Positions 52,856 through 63,030 of a stretch of DNA of 64,000 nt are shown piece by piece. The notes under the pieces were generated by a model, which saw nothing but the letters and a program-made list of their open reading frames with translations, ran no database searches and had not been told where the DNA came from. Every line of letters begins with the position of its first letter. Position 1 is the first letter of the stretch. A program made the position numbers and the translations under genes. The stretch is from the NCBI RefSeq assembly GCF_009720775.1, contig NZ_WNKW01000004.1, forward strand, positions 372,001-436,000, given 5' to 3'. This stretch comes from Pseudoduganella danionis (GTDB lineage: Bacteria > Pseudomonadota > Gammaproteobacteria > Burkholderiales > Burkholderiaceae_D).

Positions 52856-54883
52856 TTACTGGTTCATCAGCCCTTTGATGACGCGTACGGGCGCGCTGCC
52901 GTAGCTGAGGAACTGCTCGTGGAAGTCTTTCAGGTTGAACTTGCTGCCGAGCGCCTGCTTGCGCTGCTCGCGCAGTTCCATGATTTCGCTGTAGCCGCTG
53001 AAGTAGCTGGTTAGCTGCACCGACGAGACCTGCACGCGATGCCATTTTTCCACCGCTTCGCTACGCGTCTGGAATGCCTGACGGGTCAGCAGGTCCAGCG
53101 CCTGCTGCTCCGTCATGCCCAGCACGTGCACGCTGTAATCGAGGATGGTGTTGGTCACGCTGCGCAGGTTCCACTTCGAATACATCAGCCACATTTCCGG
53201 CGAATTCTCGCCATAGCCCGATTCCAGCATCATGCGCTCGCCGTACACGGCCCAGCCCTCCACCATGGCGCCATTGCCGAAGATGGATTTGACGATGGAT
53301 GGCGAACGGTTGGCATAGACCAGTTGGGCGTAATGGCCGGGGATGGCTTCGTGGATATTCAGGATCTGCAATATCCAGTAGTTGTACTCGCGCAGGCTGC
53401 TTTCGGCCTGTTCTGCCGTGGCGCCATCGAGCGGAGTGACGTTGTAATAAGTCTTGTCCTGCGGACGGTAAGGGCCAGGCGCATCGATGCTGGCACCGGC
53501 CACACCGGCCGCATAGGCGGGCGTGGCGCGCACTTCCAGCGGCTTGCTCGGATCGAGTGTGAGCAGATCATGGCTGATCACCCAGTCCTGCAGCAGCGGC
53601 ACCTGACGGCGGATTTCCTTCACGAAGTCGTCGCGCGCGACATGGCGCTCGGACAGCTTGTCTATCATCATGCCGATGCGGCCATAGCGGTCGGCCGGAC
53701 GCGGCGTCGCGCCCAGATAGCGTTCCCACAGCTCATCCGTAATCCGGCTCATATTCGACAGCAGCTCTTCCCGTGCTGCCAGCGCCTTCTGGTAAGTTTC
53801 CTCGGCCGTGCTGGCCGACTGGATATCGAAGGCGAACTTCTGTTCGTACAGTTCCTTACCCAGACGGAAGCTGCGGCGGCCCGTGCTATCAGACTGTTTA
53901 TCCAGCTCGGTCAGGAAGGCCACATAGCCATCGATGGCCGTCAGCGCCGCATTGATGCGCTGGGTGTAGAGCTGCTTTTCCACCGGTGTGAGGATGGAGG
54001 CCTGCGCCGCCTTGTCCACTTCCGTCAGCAAGGTCTGGATGCCGGGCGCCTGTGCGATGGCCAGACGCGTATGTTCGCGCGTCGGGTTGACGATGTTGGC
54101 GCGCGCCGCTTCGTAATAGGCCGGAATGCTGGCGATACGCTTGAGCAGGGTGCGCAGGCGCTGCGGTTGGGCCGCGTATTCCGTGTTGAGGATCAGGTCG
54201 ATAGGGCCGGCCACGTTGTAGCTGGCCGGATTCCATTCCCATTCCTTGAGGGTGGTCAGGCGGAAGCGGTCGCTCTCGAGCTTGTTCATCAGCAGGGCCA
54301 GATCCGTGCGCTGCTTGAGCGCCAGCTTGTTGGCCTCGACGGCGGCGAACTTCATCTTCCATTCATCGATGAAGGCCAGCGCGCGCGCCTGCCCGGCCTT
54401 GTCGGGGATGGCCAGCGTCGCGGCCGTATCGTACTTGCCCGCATACACGGCGCTTTCCGAATCCAGACGCCAGAGCGCGTTGAGGAACTGGTTACTCAGG
54501 CTGTTGAAGTTGCGGTCACGGTAGCTTTCCGGTGCCACCAGTTTCAGCGATGCCGGCGTGGCAACAGCGGCACCTGCTACCAGCGCCTTGCCGGTGCTGG
54601 CATGCTTATCCTTGCCGTGTTTGCTGCTCTTGCTAGTTTTGCTGCCGCTGTCCTTGCTGCTCTTGCCGCTTTTGGATTTGCTACTTTTGCTGCTGCCCTT
54701 GCTGCTACTTTTGGTGCTGCTTTTTTCGCTGCCTTTGCTGCTATGGCTGCTTTTACCTGAGCTCTTGTGGTGCTTGCCACTGCTGCTGGTTTCTTCCGTA
54801 TCCTTGTGGTGCTTGCTGGCGCTGGCCGGTGCGACGGCGAGCGTCGTCATCAATACAGCTAGCGCAATCTTGGTTTTAATCAT
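52856..54883 (-). CDS. DUF885 putative metallopeptidase with Ser/Lys-rich N-terminal region
   Basis: This 675-residue protein has a signal peptide ending near ASA-S, then about 75 residues made almost wholly of Ser, Lys, His and Gly, and then a DUF885 domain (from about residue 110). The domain has NIHEAIPGHYAQLVY, whose HE-x3-GH pattern suggests a zinc site as in M32-like peptidases. DUF885 proteins are often secreted and poorly characterised. The Ser/Lys stretch is unusual and may bind anionic polymers or the wall. The gene is monocistronic as far as can be seen. Confidence 0.82.
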   Translation of the reverse strand: MIKTKIALAVLMTTLAVAPASASKHHKDTEETSSSGKHHKSSGKSSHSSKGSEKSSTKSSSKGSSKSSKSKSGKSSKDSGSKTSKSSKHGKDKHASTGKALVAGAAVATPASLKLVAPESYRDRNFNSLSNQFLNALWRLDSESAVYAGKYDTAATLAIPDKAGQARALAFIDEWKMKFAAVEANKLALKQRTDLALLMNKLESDRFRLTTLKEWEWNPASYNVAGPIDLILNTEYAAQPQRLRTLLKRIASIPAYYEAARANIVNPTREHTRLAIAQAPGIQTLLTEVDKAAQASILTPVEKQLYTQRINAALTAIDGYVAFLTELDKQSDSTGRRSFRLGKELYEQKFAFDIQSASTAEETYQKALAAREELLSNMSRITDELWERYLGATPRPADRYGRIGMMIDKLSERHVARDDFVKEIRRQVPLLQDWVISHDLLTLDPSKPLEVRATPAYAAGVAGASIDAPGPYRPQDKTYYNVTPLDGATAEQAESSLREYNYWILQILNIHEAIPGHYAQLVYANRSPSIVKSIFGNGAMVEGWAVYGERMMLESGYGENSPEMWLMYSKWNLRSVTNTILDYSVHVLGMTEQQALDLLTRQAFQTRSEAVEKWHRVQVSSVQLTSYFSGYSEIMELREQRKQALGSKFNLKDFHEQFLSYGSAPVRVIKGLMNQ

Positions 54884-55008
54884 CGTGAACAGCCTTGTCT
54901 AAATAGGCCCGGGTGGGTACCGGACCGAAGCGGAGGAGATTATCATTAAATCGCCTGTTTGCGCGCTTCCGTTTGTAACGGCAGCGCTACTTGATTGCTA
55001 GGGAGAGA

Positions 55009-58000
55009 TTAGCGGCGCAAGCCTTCCTGCAGCATGGCCAGCATCTCGCTGGCGGACATACGGCCTGACACATCGGCGCCTTCCAGCAAGCTATCGGCCA
55101 GATCGCGCTTATGCTGGTGCAGCTCAACGATGCCTTCCTCGATGGTATGGCGCGCCACCAGCCGGTAAATGGTGACAGGGCGCTGCTGGCCCATGCGGTG
55201 GGCACGGTCCGAGGCCTGATCTTCCACGGCCGGATTCCACCAGGGGTCCATGTGGATCACGTAGTCAGCCGCCGTCAGGTTAATGCCTACGCCGCCCGCT
55301 TTTAAGCTGATCAGGAAGACTTCGCCCTGACCCGACTGGAATAAATCGACGCGTTTCTTGCGCTCGGCCATGGGTGTGGCACCATCCAGATACTGGTAGG
55401 CGATGTTCTGCTGATCCAGATGGGCGCGGATCAGCGCCAGATGGTCGACAAACTGGCTGAACACCAGCACCTTGTGGCGGTTTTCCAGTAAGCCCAGCAA
55501 CAGGCGCGAGAACGCGGCCAGCTTGCTGCTGGCCAGCCCCAGTTCCGGCGCCACCAGTTGTGGGTTGCAGCAGGCGCGCCGCAGCTTCATGATTTCGGCC
55601 AGTATCTGCATGGACTTCTTCTCGGCCGGTCCTTCTACCTGTTCCAGCTTTTCCAGCGCAGCGCGGCGTAGCGATTCGTATAGCGTGGCTTCTTCCGGCG
55701 ACAGATCGACTTCCAGCGTGATCTCCGTGCGGGCCGGCAGTTCGCTGAGCACCTGCGCCTTGGTCCGGCGCAGCATGAATGGCTGGATCAGGCGGCGCAG
55801 ACGTTTGCGTGCGCCCACTTCGGCGCGGTGATCCTGCTGGCGCTCGATCGGGCCGGCAAAGCGCAGATTGAACTGGTCCAGATTACCAAGCAAGCCGGGA
55901 TTGATGAAGCGGAACAGGTTCCACAATTCGCCCAGATGGTTTTCCAGCGGCGTGCCGGTGGCCACCATGCGGAAATCGCCCTTTAGTGCCATCACGGCCT
56001 GCGAGCGCTTGGTAGCGCCGTTCTTGATGGCCTGCGCTTCATCGAGCACGATGGTATGCCACTGCACGCCAGTGAAGCGGGCCGCTTCCAGCTGCAGCAG
56101 GCCGTAGCTGGTCACTACCACGTCGTAGGGCTGCAAGTCGCCCAGCATGGCGGCACGGTCCCCAATGCCGAACTGGTGGACCTTGAGCGTGGGTGCAAAG
56201 CGTGCCGCTTCGCTGATCCAGTTCAGGCAGACGCTGGTTGGCGCGACGACTAATGTCGGCCCCTGCGGTGCGCGCGACAGGATCAGCGCCAGTGCCTGCA
56301 GCGTTTTGCCCAAGCCCATATCGTCGGCCAGACAGGCGCCCACGCCCCAGTGGGCCAGCCGCGCCAGCCAGTTGTAGCCTTCCAGCTGGTAGTCGCGCAA
56401 TTCCGCCTGCAGGGTAGACGGCAGTTGCGGCTGGAACGCGGCCTGCGCCGCCATCTGTTCCAGATGCTGCTTCCAGCGCTTGTCCGACTTCAGCGTGCCC
56501 ACTTCGCTGGCCAGTTCTTCCAGCGAGAAGGCGGCCAGCGGGTGCAGGCGTACGCCATCGCCATGCAGTTCGCCATAGGCCGCCACTTGCTGCAGGCGGC
56601 GGTGCAGCGCATCGGTCAGCGCCAGATAGCGGCCTGCCGACAGTTCGACAAAGCGGCTCTGGCTATTGCGCATCAGTTCCAGCAGGGTTTTCAGATCGAT
56701 CACCTGATCTTCCGCCACCTTCAGTTCACCGCTGGCGGCAAACCAGTCCTTGTTGCTCTTGATGGCGAGGCGTAGCTGGCGCGTACTGGCCTGCGCCGTC
56801 AGCGCGAATGGCTGGCCGTCCGGCCATGCCAGCACCAGTGTGTCGGCCGGCAGTTCCTGCAGCTCGGCCAGCAGTTGCAGACACAGGGCCGGCTGACCGA
56901 GCAGCCATTCATCGTGATCCTGCTCGGCTTCTCCCAGCACAGGGCAGCGTTCGATCAGCTGGCGTTCGGCTTCCTTTTCATCGGCCAGTGCGCGCGTGGC
57001 GCGGGCCGGTTTGCCATCGATTTCCGCGATCACATTGGCGGCACCGGCGCCGGGCGCGTAGTAGGCGCCATTGGCCAGTGGCCGCACCAGTATCTGCAGC
57101 TTGAGGCCGTGCTGATAAGGCAGCAGGTGCAGGTGCAGCCGCGTATCGGCTGGCACTTGCTGCATGTCGGGTGCGGCGCCGCCGATTTCCGACTGTACCG
57201 TGACCATGCTGGACATGGCGCTGATGGCTTCCAGTACTTGCGCTTCGGCGCGTGCCGGCACCACCAGCCCGGTGCCGACGATGGCAGCGATGCGGCGGTG
57301 TTCGTCGAGGATGCTGATGACGCGCAGGCGGTTAGGCGTCTCGCGGCTGATGATGACCAGCGCGCTATCGTCGGGTATCGGCGGCTGCAGCCGCAGTTCC
57401 AGGCTGCCGGCCTGTTTGGTGATCAGCAGTTCCGGTGCACCGGCCAGCAGTTCTACCCGCGTGTCCGGCGCGTCGGCCCAGAACAGCAGCGGGTGGCCTA
57501 CCAGCAGCGGCGCGGCGCGCTGCGGATCGACTTCGTAACTGAGGCCGCTCGCGTGGTAGTTGCGGTGGGCGACCGAGATGGCTTCCGCTGCGCGTATGTC
57601 CTGCGGCGTCAGGTACTCGAACTGTTCGGATTCGAAGCGCAGCCGTTTCAGGCTGACGGCGCGGCCTTTACTCCATGCGCCGCGCGCGTCGCGCTTCTGT
57701 TCTACCGCGCTGATTTCATGCAGACCGTAGCGGTTGTCATAGCGCAGCAGCCATGCGAGTCGTGCTGCGCCACTGCTGCTGTCGGCGCTGGCCGGTTGCT
57801 GCAGATTGATCAGCGCAGTAAGTTGGCGTTGCCACGCCTCCTGCCGCTCGAACCAGACGGAGAGATCGCACAACCCCAGTTGCGCACGCAGCGCCTGCGC
57901 CTGCTGTTGACGCGTGCGGTCGCCCAGTGCACCGAGCAGGCTGGCTAGCTGACCGGCCAGCAGCAGATAGCCTGCCGCTTCCGCTGCGGCCAGTGCATCT

Positions 58001-59175
58001 TCCATTTCGGCGCGGCGCTCGGCCAGTTGCGGCAGCGAGAGCCAGAAGTACAGCAGGCACTGGAACACCTGCGTCTGTAGCTGGTTGCCCCATGCCAGTG
58101 TGGCGGCCGCTTCGGCCGGCAGCGTACCGGCGCGGATCTGGCGCAACAGATCGATCTGCTGGTGAATCGCGCTGTCGTGGTTGTGCCCTGCGCGTACGGC
58201 CAGTTCCAGATAGGCGCTGGCGGCCTTGCGGTGCTTGGCGTCGTCGCTGCGCAGCAGGGCCAGCATGTAGAGATAGCTGCCCATGCCGCTGAACAAACGC
58301 GTGCGTTTGCCCGTTTCGCGCCGCAGGATTTTGAGTGCCGCTTCATAGCCAGCCAGCGCCGCGCCGGTATCGCCGCGCAGCAGGCGTACGCTGGCCGCCA
58401 GATACTGGCTTTGCCAGCCTTCCGTACCGGCCAGATAGCGCTCGGCCTCGTCGCAATGGCCGCACAGGATGGCATCTTCGGCCAGCGCCATGCGCAGCTC
58501 CATGCTGATGTCGTCGCCAGCGGCCTGCCGATTTTGCTGGTGCTGCTGGCAGTACAGGCGGATAGTGGGCGCGGTAGCTGGCGCATACTGGGCTGCTTGC
58601 AGCAGCACTTCCAGCACATCGTCGCGCAGCAGCGGGTGCACTTGTGCCAGCATCTCTGGCTCGAATGGTCGGCCGAAGATTTCCAGTATGGGGTGTAGCT
58701 GCGCAGCTTCGTAGCTGCCCAGACAAAAGGTCAGCACGGGCTGGATCTGCTGCGGCGTGTGGCCGCGCAGATAGCCCATGCGCAGGCGCGCAATGCCGGC
58801 GCGGTAGCTGCGCGGCTCCATGCTGTTCCAGGTCTGGCGCAGCGGCGCCAGTGTTTCGTAGGCGCGGCACAGGTCGTCCAGCATGTGCTGGTCTATCGCG
58901 GCGCGCAGCGCGGGCCAGCGCAGCTTCGGGTTGCAGACAAAGCCGCGCCCGACCACCACGCTGATGAAGGCCAGCCGTTCCAGCTTCTGCATAGCCTGAT
59001 CCAGACTGGCCACGGTGAGCGGACGGCACGCTGCATCGAGCACCCGCGCCGAGTCTAGCTGGTCGAGCAAGGCGGTGCGGCCTACCGGTTCGCCTATCAG
59101 CGCCAGTTGCGCCAGTATCATCTGCTCGTGCGGCGCCAGCGCAGCGAATTCGTCCAGCAGCATGGAATCACTCAT
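55009..59175 (-). CDS. Large SNF2-family ATPase with helical N-terminal region
   Basis: This 1388-residue protein has a C-terminal SNF2 motor: Walker A in LADDMGLGKTLQAL (about residue 945), motif II DEAQ in VLDEAQAIKN (about 1041), ATGTPLENHLGELW, VFSQFVDHL, KAGGVGINLTAAD and SDRAHRMGQ. The first 100 residues resemble a winged helix. About 150-480 is a run of helical hairpins like TPR or an alpha-solenoid, and the middle is uncharacterised. It is distinct from the 1041-residue SNF2 protein at 22108. It starts 6 bases after the end of the S9 peptidase gene, so they probably share a transcript. Cellular role unknown. Confidence 0.88.
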   Translation of the reverse strand: MSDSMLLDEFAALAPHEQMILAQLALIGEPVGRTALLDQLDSARVLDAACRPLTVASLDQAMQKLERLAFISVVVGRGFVCNPKLRWPALRAAIDQHMLDDLCRAYETLAPLRQTWNSMEPRSYRAGIARLRMGYLRGHTPQQIQPVLTFCLGSYEAAQLHPILEIFGRPFEPEMLAQVHPLLRDDVLEVLLQAAQYAPATAPTIRLYCQQHQQNRQAAGDDISMELRMALAEDAILCGHCDEAERYLAGTEGWQSQYLAASVRLLRGDTGAALAGYEAALKILRRETGKRTRLFSGMGSYLYMLALLRSDDAKHRKAASAYLELAVRAGHNHDSAIHQQIDLLRQIRAGTLPAEAAATLAWGNQLQTQVFQCLLYFWLSLPQLAERRAEMEDALAAAEAAGYLLLAGQLASLLGALGDRTRQQQAQALRAQLGLCDLSVWFERQEAWQRQLTALINLQQPASADSSSGAARLAWLLRYDNRYGLHEISAVEQKRDARGAWSKGRAVSLKRLRFESEQFEYLTPQDIRAAEAISVAHRNYHASGLSYEVDPQRAAPLLVGHPLLFWADAPDTRVELLAGAPELLITKQAGSLELRLQPPIPDDSALVIISRETPNRLRVISILDEHRRIAAIVGTGLVVPARAEAQVLEAISAMSSMVTVQSEIGGAAPDMQQVPADTRLHLHLLPYQHGLKLQILVRPLANGAYYAPGAGAANVIAEIDGKPARATRALADEKEAERQLIERCPVLGEAEQDHDEWLLGQPALCLQLLAELQELPADTLVLAWPDGQPFALTAQASTRQLRLAIKSNKDWFAASGELKVAEDQVIDLKTLLELMRNSQSRFVELSAGRYLALTDALHRRLQQVAAYGELHGDGVRLHPLAAFSLEELASEVGTLKSDKRWKQHLEQMAAQAAFQPQLPSTLQAELRDYQLEGYNWLARLAHWGVGACLADDMGLGKTLQALALILSRAPQGPTLVVAPTSVCLNWISEAARFAPTLKVHQFGIGDRAAMLGDLQPYDVVVTSYGLLQLEAARFTGVQWHTIVLDEAQAIKNGATKRSQAVMALKGDFRMVATGTPLENHLGELWNLFRFINPGLLGNLDQFNLRFAGPIERQQDHRAEVGARKRLRRLIQPFMLRRTKAQVLSELPARTEITLEVDLSPEEATLYESLRRAALEKLEQVEGPAEKKSMQILAEIMKLRRACCNPQLVAPELGLASSKLAAFSRLLLGLLENRHKVLVFSQFVDHLALIRAHLDQQNIAYQYLDGATPMAERKKRVDLFQSGQGEVFLISLKAGGVGINLTAADYVIHMDPWWNPAVEDQASDRAHRMGQQRPVTIYRLVARHTIEEGIVELHQHKRDLADSLLEGADVSGRMSASEMLAMLQEGLRR

Positions 59176-59181
59176 GCAGGC

Positions 59182-61149
59182 TTAGTCCGGCAGGTTATCG
59201 ATCAGTACGGGCGCACTGGCTGTAGCATCGTGCAGGCCGAACATGTGCTGGTAGAAGTACAGCTCCGCTTCCAGCGTGCGGATGATGGTATCGGCCTTGC
59301 GGAAGCCGTGGCCTTCGCCCTCCAGCGCCACGTAGGCGACGGGCACGCCACGCGCCTTGAGCGCCTGCACCATCATTTCCGACTGCTTGGGCGGCACCAC
59401 TTTGTCGTCCAGCCCCTGGAAGAAAATCATCGGGCAGGACAGCTTGTCCGTGTGATGGATGGGCGAGCGTGCCTTGTACAGTTCGGCCGCAGCCGGTTGT
59501 GGCGCAATCAGGTATTCGTTGTAGTGCGATTCGAATTTGTGCGAATCCGCATCGAGGCCGGCCAGATCGGACACGCCGTAGTAGCTGGCGCCCAGCTTGA
59601 AGGTGTCGTGGAAGGTCAGCGCGCACAGCGTCGTCAGCCCGCCCGCGCTGCTGCCGCGGATGATCAGGCGTTGTTCGTCCGCCAGTCCGCGTGCGACCAG
59701 TGCCTGGGCACCGGCCACGCAGTCCTCCACATCGATGATGCCCCACTGGCCTTTGAGCAGGTCGCGGTAGGCGCGGCCAAAGCCCGTGCTGCCGCCATAA
59801 TTCACATCGAGCACGCCGAAGCCGCGGCTGGTCCAGTACTGGGTGGCCAGCTTGAGCGTATTCACCGTCATGCCGGTGGGGCCGCCGTGGCCGATGACGA
59901 TGACGGGCGGCTTGCTGCCTGCCGGCGCCTGCACGGCCGGATTGCATGGCGGGTAGAAGAAGGCATGTGCGGTGCGCCCGTTAGCGCTCGGGTAGCTGAT
60001 GCTGGTAGGGATGGACAGGCAGGCTTCGTCCGGCAGTTCGGCGATGGACTGCGCGAGAATTTCCACCCCTTCCTCGGTGAAATCGATGCGCGCCAGTTCC
60101 AGCGGGATGGTGGGGCTGCCGGCCAGCATGACGATATAGCCTGCTGCCACGCGCAGCTCGCGGATTTCCGCGTACGGGTTGGCGATGGCTTCGAGCTTGC
60201 CGCTGGCGGGCAGCAGGCGTGCCAGATGGCTGACGCCTTTGACGATATAGGTGCAAATGATTTCGCTGGCCGAGCGGAAGCCATACATGCTGTTACCGAA
60301 GGTCCAGTGCGGGGTGGCGAATTCGGCCTCCATCGGGCACAGGCCCTCGGTGCGCTGGCCGTCGCGACACAGGCGGTACAGATTCCACCAGCCGCTGCGG
60401 TCGGAGACGAAGTGCAGCAGGCCATCCGGCGACCATTCAGGCTGGCAGACCGATTCTTCGCGGCTGCCCGCAATACGGCGCGGCTCACCCAGTGTGCCGT
60501 CTGCAGCGATGGCGGCCAGCCACAGGGAGGTGCCCTGCCATGGCATGTCGGGGTGATCCCAGCTTAGCCAGGCCAGCGCGCTGCCATCGGGCGCCACGCG
60601 CGGCGAAGAATAGAAATCGGCGCCCTGCACCAGCACCTGTTCGCTGCCGTCGGCGTGGATGGCGCAGAGAGTGTTGTGTGGCTGGCCGTGGTCGTCGCCG
60701 TGCAGTTCGCGCACGGCGATCAGGCGGGCGCGCTGACGGTCTATGGCCAGATCGGCAAAGCGCTGGCTGCCGGCGGCCGTGATCACCTGTGGTTCTGGCG
60801 TATCTGCTGTCAGATCAAGTCGGTACAGGCGGTTATCGGCGAAATGGGAGAAATACACGGTGTCGCTATCGACGGCATAGGCGCCGCCGCCATATTCGTG
60901 CACGCGGCTGCGCACGTTGTAGGGCATGGCGGTGATTTCTTCCTCGTGCACGCCGTGGTAGCGCAGCAGCGTGCTGCGCCCGGCCTGCGCTGCGCGTCCC
61001 GCCAGCCAGAAAATATCGCAACCATCGGCCCCGCCCAGCATCAGGCCCGAGAGCGGCGTCGCCCCTGCCGCCACCTGTGCGGCGCTGATCGTCGATGGCC
61101 ATGCGCCGAATGGTATGACAGGCGCGACGGGGAGGATAGTGTTGCTCAT
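59182..61149 (-). CDS. S9-family prolyl oligopeptidase-like peptidase
   Basis: This 655-residue protein has an N-terminal beta-propeller-like region (about 20-390) and a C-terminal alpha/beta-hydrolase. The nucleophile is the Ser in RGSSAGGLTTL (about residue 498), the His is in EGEGHGFRK, and an oxyanion region is GHGGPTGM. It resembles the acylaminoacyl-peptidase/dipeptidyl-peptidase group. No signal peptide is seen, so it is probably cytosolic. It lies 6 bases upstream of the SNF2 gene. Confidence 0.88.
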   Translation of the reverse strand: MSNTILPVAPVIPFGAWPSTISAAQVAAGATPLSGLMLGGADGCDIFWLAGRAAQAGRSTLLRYHGVHEEEITAMPYNVRSRVHEYGGGAYAVDSDTVYFSHFADNRLYRLDLTADTPEPQVITAAGSQRFADLAIDRQRARLIAVRELHGDDHGQPHNTLCAIHADGSEQVLVQGADFYSSPRVAPDGSALAWLSWDHPDMPWQGTSLWLAAIAADGTLGEPRRIAGSREESVCQPEWSPDGLLHFVSDRSGWWNLYRLCRDGQRTEGLCPMEAEFATPHWTFGNSMYGFRSASEIICTYIVKGVSHLARLLPASGKLEAIANPYAEIRELRVAAGYIVMLAGSPTIPLELARIDFTEEGVEILAQSIAELPDEACLSIPTSISYPSANGRTAHAFFYPPCNPAVQAPAGSKPPVIVIGHGGPTGMTVNTLKLATQYWTSRGFGVLDVNYGGSTGFGRAYRDLLKGQWGIIDVEDCVAGAQALVARGLADEQRLIIRGSSAGGLTTLCALTFHDTFKLGASYYGVSDLAGLDADSHKFESHYNEYLIAPQPAAAELYKARSPIHHTDKLSCPMIFFQGLDDKVVPPKQSEMMVQALKARGVPVAYVALEGEGHGFRKADTIIRTLEAELYFYQHMFGLHDATASAPVLIDNLPD

Positions 61150-61272
61150 GGGGTCTCCGGGAGGGGGAATTGCACGGTGCTAGGCATGATAGTGAATCGC
61201 GCGACGATCATCCAGCAAAAAAGCCCGCGCGGGATGTCATAATAGCCGTTTCACCGCTTTCGATTGCTACCC

Positions 61273-62352
61273 ATGCCACAATTTGCCCCGCTCCAGAATG
61301 ACAACTTCTTGCGCGCGTTGTTGCGCCAGCCGACCGATTACACGCCTGTGTGGCTGATGCGTCAGGCGGGGCGCTACCTGCCTGAATACCGCGCCACGCG
61401 CCAGAAAGCCGGCTCCTTCATGGGTCTGGCCACCAATTCCGACTACGCTACCGAAGTCACGCTGCAGCCTATTGACCGCTATCCGCTCGATGCTGCCATC
61501 CTGTTCTCCGACATTCTGACGGTGCCGGACGCCATGGGTCTGGGCCTGTACTTCGTCGAAGGCGAAGGGCCGAAGTTCCAGCGTCCGCTGAAAACCGAAG
61601 CCGACGTGATGGCCCTGCGCGAACCGGCCGAAGGCTCGCTCGACTACGTGTTCAAGGCCGTGACCCAGATCCGTACGGAACTCAATGGCCGCGTGCCGCT
61701 GATCGGCTTCTCCGGCAGCCCATGGACGCTGGCTTGCTACATGGTAGAAGGCCAGGGCTCGCGCGAGTTCCACACCATCAAGAAGATGCTGTACAACCGT
61801 CCGGAACTGATGCACCACATCCTGCGCATCAACGCCAAGTCGGTGGCCGACTACCTGAACGCCCAGATCGACGCAGGCGCACAGGCCGTGATGATCTTCG
61901 ATTCGTGGGGCGGTGCACTGGCCGATGGCGCTTATCAGGAATTCTCGCTGCAGTACATGCAGCAGGTGGTGTCGCAGCTGAAGCGCGAAAAAGACGGCGT
62001 GAAGATACCGGCCATCGTGTTCACCAAGGGCGGCGGCCTGTGGATAGAGCAGATCGCCGACATCGGCGCCGATGCCGTCGGTCTGGACTGGACCGTCAAT
62101 CTGACCAAGGCACGCCAGCAGGTAGGCGACAAGGTGGCCCTGCAGGGCAATCTGGACCCGGCCATCCTGCTGGCCAGCCCGGAGCAGGTGCAGGCCGAAG
62201 TGCGCAAGGTGCTGGATGCCTACGGCAAGCCGTCGGCCGGCCACGGCCACGTATTCAATCTGGGCCATGGCATTTCCCAGTTCACCGCGCCGGAAAATGT
62301 GGCGGCCATGGTGGAAACTGTCCACAGCTACAGCAAAGCCCAGCGCGCCTAA
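61273..62352 (+). CDS. hemE: Uroporphyrinogen decarboxylase
   Basis: This 359-residue enzyme of haem synthesis decarboxylates uroporphyrinogen III to coproporphyrinogen III. It has the N-terminal signature [27 protein letters not shown] with the catalytic Asp, [16 protein letters not shown] and the closing NLGHGI. I chose ATG 61273 ([10 protein letters not shown]); an in-frame TTG nine bases earlier is less likely. It is divergent from the S9 peptidase and ended by a strong terminator. Confidence 0.96.
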   Translation: MPQFAPLQNDNFLRALLRQPTDYTPVWLMRQAGRYLPEYRATRQKAGSFMGLATNSDYATEVTLQPIDRYPLDAAILFSDILTVPDAMGLGLYFVEGEGPKFQRPLKTEADVMALREPAEGSLDYVFKAVTQIRTELNGRVPLIGFSGSPWTLACYMVEGQGSREFHTIKKMLYNRPELMHHILRINAKSVADYLNAQIDAGAQAVMIFDSWGGALADGAYQEFSLQYMQQVVSQLKREKDGVKIPAIVFTKGGGLWIEQIADIGADAVGLDWTVNLTKARQQVGDKVALQGNLDPAILLASPEQVQAEVRKVLDAYGKPSAGHGHVFNLGHGISQFTAPENVAAMVETVHSYSKAQRA

Positions 62353-62369
62353 GGTAGTTTGCTAACAGA

Positions 62370-62401
62370 GGGCACGTTTCGTGAGGAAACGTGCCCTTTT
62401 T
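62370..62401 (+). terminator. Rho-independent terminator of hemE
   Basis: GGGCACGTTTC (62370-62380) and GAAACGTGCCC (62386-62396) form an 11-bp perfect stem with a 5-base loop, followed by TTTTT. Confidence 0.92.
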
Positions 62402-62431
62402 CATTGGTGTATAGAAGAAATCCGTAGCGAC

Positions 62432-62440
62432 TTATACACA
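62432..62440 (+). promoter_or_regulatory. DnaA box TTATACACA
   Basis: This is a perfect match to the DnaA-box consensus TTATNCACA, 31 bases after the hemE terminator. Confidence 0.7.
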
Positions 62441-62596
62441 TTTTTTTCAGCTGTGGAAATATCCAGCACTGTATAACTTTCTACTGGGATGCTTTCGCTA
62501 AGTTCATGATTTTAAACGAATAAATTTATTTACCTCTAAGTAACTTTTAGCAAGTCGTAAACTCGGAAATGGAACTTCAACTGGTTTATTTGTTCA

Positions 62597-62631
62597 TTGT
62601 CCACAAAGTTATCCACAAAAACTGTGGATAA
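62597..62631. repeat. DnaA-box module, copy 1
   Basis: Three boxes are packed together: TTGTCCACA (62597-62605, one mismatch), TTATCCACA (62609-62617, perfect) and, on the minus strand, TTATCCACA (62623-62631, perfect). Bases 62597-62630 are repeated without change at 63031-63064. Confidence 0.78.
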
Positions 62632-62878
62632 AAAATAAAAGTACTTAGTAAACCGTGACTTAGCCATAATGTTGTGATTTTTCCTGAAGTTCATGTTGCA
62701 TTGCACGATTTTTAGGCAGTGATACGATGACTTCGAAGAAGTTGTGAGAGCACAAACCTTGTCGTTGAGGCATGTGTAGAATTCGCCGGCAGCGCAGCCT
62801 TATGCTGCTGTGCAGTATTGCTTCACCCTGCGCAAAAAGTGCTTGATTTCGGCAAAAAATTTTTTCTAAATTCGGCAC

Positions 62879-62887
62879 TTATGCACA
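62879..62887 (+). promoter_or_regulatory. DnaA box TTATGCACA
   Basis: This is a perfect match to TTATNCACA, midway between the two DnaA-box modules. Confidence 0.68.
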
Positions 62888-63030
62888 GTAGAGACGTCAC
62901 AGCGGTGATTTTTTCTCTCCTAGGAAGCATTTTATAAGTGCTTGATTTTAAATAAAAATAATTGTGAATTTTTAGCCAGTTTACGGGGCATCAAGCTTGT
63001 CTGTGCACGTTTCTGGGGATTAAGATTCCT

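Noticed and set aside
61217..61233. Possible terminator on the minus strand (CCCGCGCGGGC then TTTTTT)
   Set aside because: The palindrome leaves only about three base pairs around a 4-base loop, and no gene would end there.
62660..62878. Small open frame on the minus strand in the hemE-priA gap
   Set aside because: It has no ribosome-binding site or recognisable product and overlaps the DnaA-box region of AT-rich non-coding DNA.
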